Source: Tridacna crocea (taxonomy: Eukaryota > Mollusca > Bivalvia > Cardiida > Cardiidae). Taken from it: 64,000 bases of DNA. Location: the NCBI GenBank assembly GCA_943736015.1, contig OX031065.1, positions 35,044,427-35,108,426 on the forward strand. Reading direction: 5' to 3'. Shown here piece after piece: positions 41,801 through 53,800 of this stretch. Numbering within the stretch: position 1 is the stretch's first letter; each line of letters starts with the position of its first letter. Below the pieces are notes generated by a model. That model was not told where the DNA came from. It did no database searches and saw nothing but the letters and a program-made list of their open reading frames with translations. A program made the position numbers and the translations under genes.

Positions 41801-44800
41801 CCGTATACCAGCCAATCCCATGTTAATGATTATTCTTTATCATATGGCAAAATGTTAGACCTGTCCAAATTGACAGCATTTGCAGAAGTTAACCTATTAC
41901 CACACAATCTCTACTTTTGACGACCTTGAGAAAGAAGGCTTCAGAAAACATTGTGGGAAAAGGAGAAAATGCTGGTTAACAGCATTTTTCTCCTTTTCCC
42001 ACAATATTTTCTACCTTTAATTCACATACAAATTTCAAATTTTCATTCACTTTTACTTTGTCGTCTGCAAATGCTTTTGATTTGGACAAGCCTCAAATAT
42101 TGTCGTTTGGTAATGGGTAAAAATAAATGTGGCTGAAATGTAGAAATTTGTGTAGGGAAAGATAGAAATCGTTGAGGGAAAAGGAGAAAGGGCTGGATAC
42201 CAGCATTTCCCACAATGTTTTCAAAGGCCCTCTTTCTCGAGTAGTTATTTAACCCTTTACTCCATGGATACTCATTTCTACGCATGCCGTGTAGGAGCCT
42301 TTGGAAAACATCGTGACAAGCAATTTCACCTTTTGCCACAATGTTTTCTATGCTATCAAAAGGTGTCACATACATAAGAAACAGCTTCATCCTTGCTGTT
42401 ATTTAGGGTCAGTAAGAGATACCATAGAATGCCTTATGGGGTAAAGGGTTAAAAGTGTGTTAACTTAAAAAGAGTTAAACCCTGCATAAAAAAAGACCTT
42501 TGGAAATCCTCTGAGGAAGGGTGAAAATGGTCATGTGCAGCATTTTTGCCCTTTTCTGATACAAATATTGTAATTGGAGCCAATTCTTATTTTATCTCTG
42601 CAAAGGCTTACAATTTGGGACAGTAAAATATTGTTGTTTTGTGTTAATTTTCAATTTTTGCCATATTATTTAGGACTTTTGGTAGTTTGCTTTTTAGTTT
42701 GCTTTTAAGTTTGCTTTTTTTTGTTGACTTAAATTTCATCAGGGCCTGTATTCACCAACCATTCTTGAGAATATCCTTAGTCTTAATCTCCTAGATTTTC
42801 TACATTTGTAAGTAACACAACTTCTGATTGGCTAAACCGAATGGTTTAGCAGAACAGAAAATTCTGGAGAATAAAACAAAGGATGTTCTTAAGAATGATA
42901 GGTGAATACGAGCCCAGGACTTTTTGTAAATAACCACATGTCCGTATTTTGATTAGACTGAGGAGGAAGGCTTTTAAAATTACTTTCAGAAAAAGGAGAA
43001 AGTGCTTTTCGAAGCATGTTTTCTGCCCTTTGATAGTCAAAACCATCATTTGAGTTGCATGATTTGTTGGCTGTAAATACTTATGAAAAGGACAAATGAA
43101 TGAAATGACTTTGTTGTCTGGTACAGAGGTTTCTGGTTTTATTCAATTTCAAAACCACAGAGCTCCAGATAAGAGGGAGTGATGGTTTTCTAAATCCATT
43201 ATTTCTCTTCGAAACCTATGTTGTGGGTACTCATTAGAATTTTCTCGATGAGACAATTCTAATAAGTACCCACAACATAGGGTTTAGTGGAGAATTAATA
43301 ATATTTTCAATTTTGAAATCTAAATCACTCCCTCTATCTGGAGCTCTAGAATATTTCTTTTCCGCGGTACGCAGTATAGTGGAAAAGCTTTATCTTCTTG
43401 ATACGCACCTGCAACAAAGTTGTTATGACACGTTTACGAAGGACTGACCAATCAGATGAGAGCACAAATAAAGTAGATAGATCGACAAGGAGTCAGTTCT
43501 AGCGAGTACGCCTAGACAACAGGCACACTTTGTTCAGCTATGTAATAATATTTCTTCTATAATGGTAGTTCGTACGAAATCCCACGTACGCCACAAAGTC
43601 AACTGCTTGACTGTTCTGGGATACAGCTTTTTCAGAGTAACTTCTCTGTTTTTTGGCTGGACGCCGCGGTTTTGGCTATGACGTGGATGATATGTTTATG
43701 TTGTAATAGATTTTATTCATGCTTCTGTTGTTTCATTGTAAGGTTGAATCAACAATTAAATCCATAGCATTCACGTATCCATGGAACATTTGAACCTATA
43801 AACTGTAACAGTTTTCCTCATTCCAACTTCGTTTATTATATTCCTTACCTAACAACAAAACTGTGGGATTGTCCAGATTGAACACATTTACATACAACAA
43901 TGACTGTGACTCAAAAATTTAAATTCTTTTGTTATAGTGAAGAAAACATTAACTCTTTACGAAACGACAAAATTATAGACTGGTCTAAATTGAAAGCATT
44001 TTGCAGATGGAGTGAATGTGGCTAAAGAATTGAAATTTGGTTTGGGAAGGGTAGAAAACACATTGTGGTAATAGGAGAAAATGCTGGTGACCAGCATTTT
44101 CTCCTTTTCCCATAATGTTTTCTGTTGCAGATGGAGTGAATGTGGCTAAAGAATTGAAATTTGGTTTGGGAAGGGTAGAAAACACATTGTGGTAATAGGA
44201 GAAAATGCTGGTGACCAGCATTTTCTCCTTTTCCCATAATGTTTTCTGAAGGCGTCAGTCCCAAAGGTGTTAAAAATCTGCATTGTGTGGTAAAGGGTTA
44301 AAGAATTAGGAAGAAATGTGGGTCATCAGCGTGTCATCCTCTAGTCCATAAAGGTTTTAAAAGCCTTCTTTTTCAGATTTGTTAAAACTCTGGAAGGTTG
44401 TACTCTTTACCACACAATCCCGACTTTTAATGACCCTGCGAAAGAAGCCTTTTAAAGAAGCCTGGTTACCAGCATTTTCTCCATTTTCCACAATGTTTAC
44501 TTCCCTCTCAAAGAAAAATCATTTCATATGAGCCAAATTAAAACTGTCATCGATTAGCAGATGGTTTTATTTTGGACAGGTTTAAAATTTTGTCGTATGA
44601 TAGAGGGTAAATGAAGGTTTAAATTATAATTTTTTATTTACAAACTTTGACTACAAAAAGTTATTTTTATCTGTCATTTTCAGATATTGATATTTTATTT
44701 CTCAATGTCGGACCCTTTGAGAACCAAATAACACAAAATGGAGATCTTCAGGCAGTAGAATAAGCCATTCACAGTTCCAACATCAGTAATCAAAAAGGAT

Positions 44801-47800
44801 TGCACAAAAAGTATTGGAATGCACTGAGATAACATTCTTTCCTCATAATTTGTTGAGTATTGATTCTTTTGCCTGTACAAGATGGCTTGTAATTTAGATT
44901 TGTCCCAATTGAAAGCATGTAGACGACATTGTCTGTGCATGTCATATTCTTCGAAGATATGACCTGTCTTATATGACGCATCACTAGCCCTGAAAGCTGG
45001 CAGACTGTAATATTACGCTCTATAAAGTAACAATGCTGAAAATAGCTTTTATCAATACGTTTGAGGAGAAATGAGACCTGCTTCAGCTCCAGATTTCTCT
45101 AAACTGCTGATCATAGCTGAGTGAATTGCACGAGGTAGGGTTTTATTGAGTAAACATTTATTTTAGTTTGAAATTCAAAGTAACGGTTGTCGTGTAGGAA
45201 AGTGGTTCGGTTCTGTACCCAGGATGCCCAAATTAGATAGGTGAGTATTTATAGAATGCCATCTAGCGGGTGATAATGAAATTTTGCCCGGACTTGTGCA
45301 GGAGATAGTGATGTAGAGGACAGATGAATTGTTACCTAACTATTTACCAAGCAACAAATTTTAGACTGGCCCAAATTGAAAGCATTTGCAGACGACAATT
45401 TCAGCTCGGCTGAAATGGTGCAATTTTTCTTTCTTTGGGTAGAAAACATAGTGGAAAAAGGAGATATGCTACTTACCAACATTTTCTACTTTTGCCAAAA
45501 TGTTTTCAAAAGGCTTCTTCCTCAGGGTTGTCAAAAGTTGTCATTGTGTGGTAAAGGGATAGTACATGCTGGTTGTCTTCAGAATGGTAGAAAACAAAGT
45601 GGGCAAAGCATAAAATGCTAGTGACAGCAGAAATATTGCTGTTTTAAACCCACTACCATACAATCCCTACTTTTACTCAATAAAACGCTACATCGTGCAA
45701 TTCACTCGGCTATGATCAGCAGTTTAGAGAAATCTGGAGCTAAAGCAAGTCTCATTTCTCCTCAAACGCATTGAAAAAAGCATTTCAACATTGCTACTTT
45801 ATAGAGCGTAATATTACAGTCTGCCCGCTTTTGGGGCTAGTGATGCGTCATATAAGACAGGTCGAACCTTTGAAGAATATGACATGCACAGACAACGACT
45901 ATAGGGTGAAGATGAAGGGGAAATGAAAGAGGGTGTATGGACTAACCTTTCAAAGTGCATTAATTTTGTTATGAGAATATGCCCTTTAACTCTTCTCCAA
46001 ACAACAAATTTTTTGGACTGGACCAGATTCAAAACATCATTCTGCAGATAACAAATTAACTCCTTACCAAACTATCCCGACTTTTAACACCCCTGTGAAT
46101 GAAGGCTTTTGAAAATATTGTGGGAAATGGAGAAAATGCTGGTAACCAGCATTTTCTCCTTTTCGGACAATGTTTTCTTCCCTTGTTAAAACAAATTTCA
46201 ATTCTTTAGTCACATTTAGTTTGTCGTCTGCAAATGCTTTCAATTTTGACCAGTCTGAAATTTTGTTGCTTGGTAAAGAGTTAAACCTTTTCAATATGAT
46301 AGTTTCTGACTTTGATAGGGTAGAACAATTGTGGGAAAAGGTGAAAATGCTGGTTACAAGCATTTTCTATAGGAGAAGTTCTTTCACCGGTTCATTAAAA
46401 GTCGGGATGGTGTGGTGAAGAGTTAACTCTTTTCTCACATGGTTAACTACTCTTGTCACAAAAACATAGTTTGAGACACATTAACTTGTGATTTGAGATA
46501 CCAATATAAAAGTTTGTCCTTTAGGTCTTTGACTTTACCAAATGACAAAAATTTGGACTATTCCAAATTAAAATCATTTGCAGAAGACAAAATAAGGCTT
46601 CTTTCTAAGGGTCCTTAACAGTGGGGATTGTGTGGCAAAGTGCTAAATCATATAAAACAGCATTGGAAAAGGGTGGGAGGTGCTGGTTATCAGCATTATC
46701 TTCTTTCCTTCAGTGTTGTCAAAAGCCTTTTCCAATGGGTTTGTTAAAGCACAGTTGCTTGTAAATTCCTGACATTGCAATCATAAGTTTTGAAGACTGT
46801 GACTAAGAAATCTTTTGAAAATATTGGAGAAAAAGGAGAAAATGCTGGTAACCATCATTTTGTCCTTTTCCCTTAATGTCTTCTATCTTTCATAATACAA
46901 ATTGCCATTTTCGAGTCTCAGTTATTTTGTCGTCTGCATGTGCTTTCATTTAGGAGAAGTCTACAATTTCACTGAGTGGTAAGCAGTATATAAAGGCATA
47001 AATAACAGTTTTTGAGACTTGTACAATTTGAAAGCAGTTGCAGAATACAAAATTGGTGAGACTCAGAATATGAAATTTTGTCTATTGAAGGGTAGAAAAC
47101 ATTGTGGGAAAAGGAGAAAATGCTGGTTTGAAAACATTGTGGGAAAAGGAGAAGATGCTGGTCACAAGCGTTTTCTTGTTTTCCCACAATGTTTTCAAAA
47201 GGCCTCTTTGGTAGGGTCGTTAAATGTGGTAAGTTGGTAACTGTGTGGTAATTGGATATGGGAGCTTTTGAATCTATACATATAGTTCCTCTGCTCCAAG
47301 TATGAATAGATCTGGAAAACTATGATAGGATTGCAACATGGTCATAAAAGTGCATTATGTTAGAGCATGTTCATTTTGTTTATCAGGTTTCATATGCTGG
47401 GACAAGGTTACAACAGTTTTTGTCAGATATTGACAGTGTTTAAATAGTTCAATTAACTCTTGATCAGACAACACTATTTTAAACTAAAATTAAAAACATA
47501 AATTTGCAGACTGCAAATTAAGTTTAGCTAAAGTGACAGAGTTCGTCTTTGAAATGGTAGAACATTATGGAAAAATAAAAAACATTGTAAAGCTGTATTG
47601 TAAAGCTCCTTTTTTACACAATGTTTTCAACAGGCTTTCTCATTACTGAATGACGATATTGTAGGCTTGTCCAAATCGAAAACATTTGCAGATGACAAAA
47701 TAAAAGTGACTGAAAATTTGAAATTTGTTTTGTGAAGGGTAGCTGGTTACCAACATTTTCTCCTTTTCCCACAATGTTTTCTAAAGGCTTCTGTCTCAGG

Positions 47801-50800
47801 GTCATCAAAAGTAGGGATTGTATGGTAATCCAGGGTTAAACACAGGATTTAAGAACAACGTGTCTTGAAATTTTTTCTTTTTTTTAAACCAAAGACTTTG
47901 AAACTTCTGGCCATAGATACTCGAATTTTGTCTCTGCGATTTCTTTTTTTGTAACTATTGTGTTGTGTTTTGTTCTGTGGCACTTTAAGTCCCTGGTCTG
48001 TATTAGTGACTTTTTTCTATGCTTAATGTTTGGAAGAAGAATACATGGTGTCATTAGCAGGTGAATTATTGTGCATTTTTCCCATGCATGCTGTTGCATA
48101 AGTTTGTACCCCTATACCTCTAGTGATGCATTGCATAAAGTTTTCTTGATAGTTGATAAATATGGATTTATACAGGTATAATACTTTTGCACGTTTTTTA
48201 CCGACCAGAAATTTCTTTATGCCTATCTTGAAATTATTTGTAGATACTTTTGTTAGTTTCCAGAAAAGGGAGGTAATTCCCATTGCTCTTTGTAATGGAA
48301 ATATAGTGGTTTTAGATTTATGAATGATAATTCTAGAAAAGACAAAAAGGGAAAAGTGGCTTGATTAAAGCAGTACAGTAACACTCTTTTTTAATCATAG
48401 CAAATTTTGTATGATAATATTCTTGTGGAAATAGCTGTTTTCTTTTAGGGGTCTACTATGTTAACCCTTTCCCAAACAATAAATTCTGGACCCTCCCAAA
48501 CCGAAAACGTTTGCAGACGACAATTTTAGATATTGAAAAAATGGCAGAAAGTTCTTAAAAAGGGTAGAAAACACTGTGGGAAAAGGAGAAATTGCTCGTT
48601 ACGAGCAATTTCTCCTTTTCCCACAGTGTTTTCAAAAGACTTTTACTGCAGACACGTAAAAACCAGGGCTTGTTTGGGAAAGGGTTAAATGTTAGAAAAT
48701 CAAGCATGAACAGTTTTAATGTTGTAATTATGGACTGTCCTCCTTTGGTTTGTGTAGTCCTAGTTTTCTCATGAGATTGCTCTTCTTCAAGATCAAGTCT
48801 AAATACATAAGTTCAAGTGTGATATTTGTGATAGTACTTGGGGTACTTGGTTGCCTTGTTAACACGCTCCTGCCTTTAAAAGGTGGCCCTTCAGATACTG
48901 GGCCGAAAATTTTTCAAAAAGGCAAAAAAATCATCCTTGTACTCCCAAAGCCTTTTAATTTGCATTCATAAAACCCCAGTAGTTGAAAACCATCCGACAA
49001 CACAAGAAATTGGAGACTTACTACAGCCCAGGTTGACACCAACGGGAGACACATTCTATTTTTAGGTGATCACTTCTCTCATTTACATACAGGAATACAA
49101 ACACGAAGTTTCAAATATAGCGTCCAGAAAAGACATTATGGAAAATAATTATTACATGTACATGTTTGTTATGTAATGGAATTTAAGCGTTATTAGTGAC
49201 GTGCCATTCATTTGACATTCCTACAATGCTTGATTGATTTTTTGCATGAAATCTCAAAATACCTTAAGAGGCTATATAGCCTTTTAAGGGAACACCATCA
49301 AAAATATTTTTTGTTGTAATTTCATGAGTCTTAATTATTGACGATTTGTATTATTTTTTCATTTTTATTTCAGTGATATACATATTTTTCAATTTGGTGA
49401 GATGTGAAAATTCTAAATACCCACCTTTAACAACCCTAAGAAAGAAAGCTTTTGAAAACATTGTAGAAAAAGGAGAAAATGGTGGTGACCAGCATTTTCT
49501 CCTTTTCCCACAGTGTTTTCTACCCTTCTAAAATCAAATTTCAATTTTTGAGTTTACATTTACTTTGTGGTCTGCAGTTGCTTTGAACTTGGACTAGTCC
49601 AAAATTTGGTGTGTGGTAAAGAGTAAACTAAAGATACAAACTTGTCTTGTTAACTCTTTACCAAACAACAAAATTATAGACTGGTCCAAATTGAAAGCAT
49701 TTGTGGACAACATACATGTATTAAAGATAGCTAAAATGGCAAAAATTGTCCTTGATAGAGTAGAAAACATTGTGGGAAAAGGAGAAAATGCTGGTTACCA
49801 GCATTTTCTCCTGTTCCCACAATGTTTTCTATAGGCGTCTTTCTCAGGGTCGTTAAAAGTCAGGATTGTGTGGTAAAGAGTTACTGTAATTAAATACCTT
49901 TGAGAAATTGAAGGCTTTAGAAAAAATTTATGGAAAAGGAACAAAATGCTAGTATTAAACAGCATTTTCTTTTTGTCTCGCATCAAACACTCTCAAAGAT
50001 AAAACCTATCATTTGATAAGTGGTATATAAATTATTCCAAAATGCTTGAAAATGGTATAGTCTAAGATTTTGGAATCTTGTAAATGATTGAGTGTATTGT
50101 GGGAAAAGGAGGAAATACTGGTAACATTAGCTGATCTCATGTGTTTGACAACTTAACTGTCTCTGCAGTATGACTGAATAGGTTCCTTGTTACTGAAATG
50201 AAGGAAAACATTGCGGGAAAGAAGAAAAGGCTGCCTTCCAGCAGTTTTTCCTTTCTGCACATGGTTTTTAACAGCCTTTTTCCTTAAAGTTGTTGAAAAG
50301 TTATATTGTTTGGTAAAAGGTTAAGAGAAGGATGAGAAAAATTAATGATGTAATGTAGCTATGGCTAGAAAGCTACTAGACTGGTAAAATTGTTTTATGA
50401 CCAGCTGTTGAATTGTTGTGAATCCATAATTCACAGATTAGTTGTGATGTAGTTAACCCATTACCACACAATCCCTACTTCTGAGAAAGAAGCCTTTAGA
50501 AAACATTGTTGGAAAAGGAGAAAATGCTGGCAACCAGCATTTTCTCCTTTTCCCACAATGTTTTTCTACCATTCACAACACAAATTTTAAATTCTCAGTC
50601 ACTTTTATTTTGTCATCTGCAAATGCTTTTGATTTGGACAAGCCTGAAATATTGTCATTTGGTAATGAGTTAACCTCCTTTGTACAGTCTCATATTGAAG
50701 TTTAGCAGGTTTGCAAAAATTTATATATGTACTTTTAACCTTTTCCCAAACAATCCCTGTTTTTTTTTTAACGACCTTGTGGTAGAAGCCTTTTGAAAAC

Positions 50801-53800
50801 ATTATGGGAAAAGGAGAAAATGCTGGTTACCAGCATTTTCTCCTTTTCCCACTATGTTTTCTACCCTGCAGAAAACAAATTTAAATTTTTGAGTGTCATT
50901 AATTTTGTTATCTGCAAGAGCTTTCAATTTGGACCAGTCTAAAATTTTGTCGCTTGGTAAACAGTTAAACAGTATTTTCTCTGATTTCCACAATGTTTTC
51001 AACTCTTTCAGATAACCCTATCCTTTGATTTGTATAAAAGTGATCTTCTTCACATAATTTGTAATGTGGACACAGAGCCCCAGATAGAGGGATTGGTTTT
51101 GATTTTATGATTCAAAATAATAGATATTCTCCACTAAACCCTATGTTATGGATACTCATTAGAATTGTCTCATTGAGATTATTCTAATGTGTACCCACAA
51201 CAGTGGGTTTGGAAGAGAAATAACGGATTAAGAATGCCATCGCTCCCTCTTATCTGGAGCTGTGTCCCAGGACAAGTCTTAAAATTTTGTTATCTGATAG
51301 ACAGTTGATTTATACATAGGCAACATATTTAGTTACATTTAGAGTGCCAAATAAACCTAACAGACATTTTCAGTCAAACAAATCATTGCAAGATCTGGGT
51401 TGCTTTTGGAGAGAATGTCTAGGCAAATCTAGCAGTGAAGTTTAAAGATCAATTTGCATTTTTTTCATATTCTGATCTTGATCTACACTGGCTGCAAATG
51501 CAGCTGCATTTGTGAAAGACTCTAAAATCCATTTTGCCAAACAATTCTGAGTTTTAACAATTCTGACAAAAAGTATCATTGGAAAAGGAAAATTGCTTGT
51601 TACCAATGTTTATTCTTTTTCCCTAGTTTTCTTGTCTACCAGAGAAAAAAATCCATGAAAGAAAAATCACATCATTAATTTGCTGTCTGCAAATACTACC
51701 AAAACAGAGCAATCTAGAACTTTGTAGTTTGGTAAACTGCAAGTGACGAACTTTTAGACTAGTCCAAATTGAAAGCATTAGCAAAATAAATTGGCAAAAT
51801 AATTGAGACTTAAGAGTTAAATTTGTTTTAGAAAGGGTAGAAAATGTTCTGGAAATAGGAGAGAATGCTTGTTATCAGCATTTTCTCCTTTTCCCACTAT
51901 GTTTCGAAAGGTCGCCTGACCATATGGCTCAGTGGTTAGCATATCTGACTTGTGACTAAGAGGTCGTGGGTTGGCTACCTGGTTGTGGCAAACTTTCTTT
52001 CCGGCAATTTTTCGACTTTCACCTCTGATGTATGTGAGAAAAGTAGTTTGTGGATTTGGAAAGAAACTTGTGTCAGTTAACTGGTGTGGGAATTCCAGGA
52101 AACACATAGGTGCATCACTGACTGCCATGATATGACCTAAGTTGTTAAAATGGCATTAAATTTCAACACAAACCAACCAAATCAAAAGGTCACTGGAGGT
52201 CATTTCAGGGTTGTTCAAAGTAGGATTTAGTAGTAAATAGTTAACTCTGTACCACACAATCTTGACTTCTAATGACCTTGAGAAAGACAGCTTTTGAAAA
52301 CATTATGGGAAAAGAAGAAAATGCTGGTAACAAGCATTTTCTTCTTTTACCATAATGTTTTCTACCCTTCCCAAATCAAATTTCAATCTTTGATTAACAT
52401 TTATTTTGTCTTCTGCAACTGCTTTCAATTTCGACTGGTCCAAAATTTGTCATTTGGTAAATAGGTAAGGGTTATGTACAGTTTATAGCCAGTTTCTTTT
52501 TCCTTCAGATGTGAGGAAGGCCATGACAAGGTTTTGGTCGGAGCACTCTAAGGAGGCTTCCTTGGAAGAAATGATGCTTGATTCCAATGCAGAAGAATTG
52601 ACGAAGCAAGAGCTCCCAGAAATTTTGTCCTATCTGCCCACCTGGCAAGACAAAGATGTTGTTGAACTTGGTGCAGGAATAGGGTAGGTGAAATTCCTTG
52701 TGTAATTAACTCCTTACAAAAAAACAAAATTTTAGGTTTGTTTTATTTGATAGCATTAACTGTTGCTGATGACAAATCAAGTATATCTTAACCCATTACC
52801 ACACAATGACAACTTTTGACAACCCTAAGGTAGAAGCCTTTTGAAAACATTTTGGGAAAAAGAGAAAATCCTTGGAATAGCATTTTCTCCTACTCCCAAA
52901 ATATTTTCTACCCTTCCGAAATCAAATTTCTTCGATTTTTCAGTCACATTTATTTTGTTATCTGCAAATGCTTTCTATTAGGACTACTCTATAAATTTGT
53001 GGTTTGGTAAACACTGAATTTTTTCTTTGTAAGGGTTGAAAACATTGCTGTGATGGAAGAAGAATCATAACTGAACTTTTCAAGAAAAAGAGATAGTGCT
53101 GGATGCAGAAATTGTAATTACTGTGATATATGCCTTAGATAATATAAGGTTTTGCTGCAAGGTTAATCGTTGATTTTTCACTCTGCTGTCATCACTTATT
53201 ATTTCAGTTAACCCTTACCAGCCGACAAAATTTTAACCTTGTTCAAATTTAAATCATTTGCCGACGACAATTTCAATGTGGCATTACCAGCATTTTCTCC
53301 TTTTCCCACAATGGTTTCAAAAGGCTTCTTTTTTAGGGCTGTAAAAACCAGGGATTGTTTGGTAAAGGGGTATGCAAACAAATGCTTGCACAAATGGTGT
53401 CTCTGGCTGTGGAGTACCCTTGTAACCTTAAGGTTCTTAGTTTGATACTGAAGAGTGGGTGTCTACTTCGGACTGGTTTTTAGCCCACACATTTGGCACA
53501 AGTACAGGTGTAGTCTCCAGGAAGCAGAATCATGAGAGATTAGTATGAATTGAAGAAATTGTTTCCCATATTTTTTAAACTAAGTGCCTGCAATATTTGG
53601 CCAAATCTTTAATTTACCCTGTACCAAACAATCCCTGGCTATTACGACCCTGAGAAAGAAGCCCTCTGAAAACATTGTAGGTAAAGGAGAAAATGCTGGT
53701 AACCAGCATTTTCTCCTTTTCCTGCAATGTTTCTACCCTTCCCAAAACAAATTTCCATTTTTGAGTCACATTAATACATGTATTGTTGTATGCAAATGAT

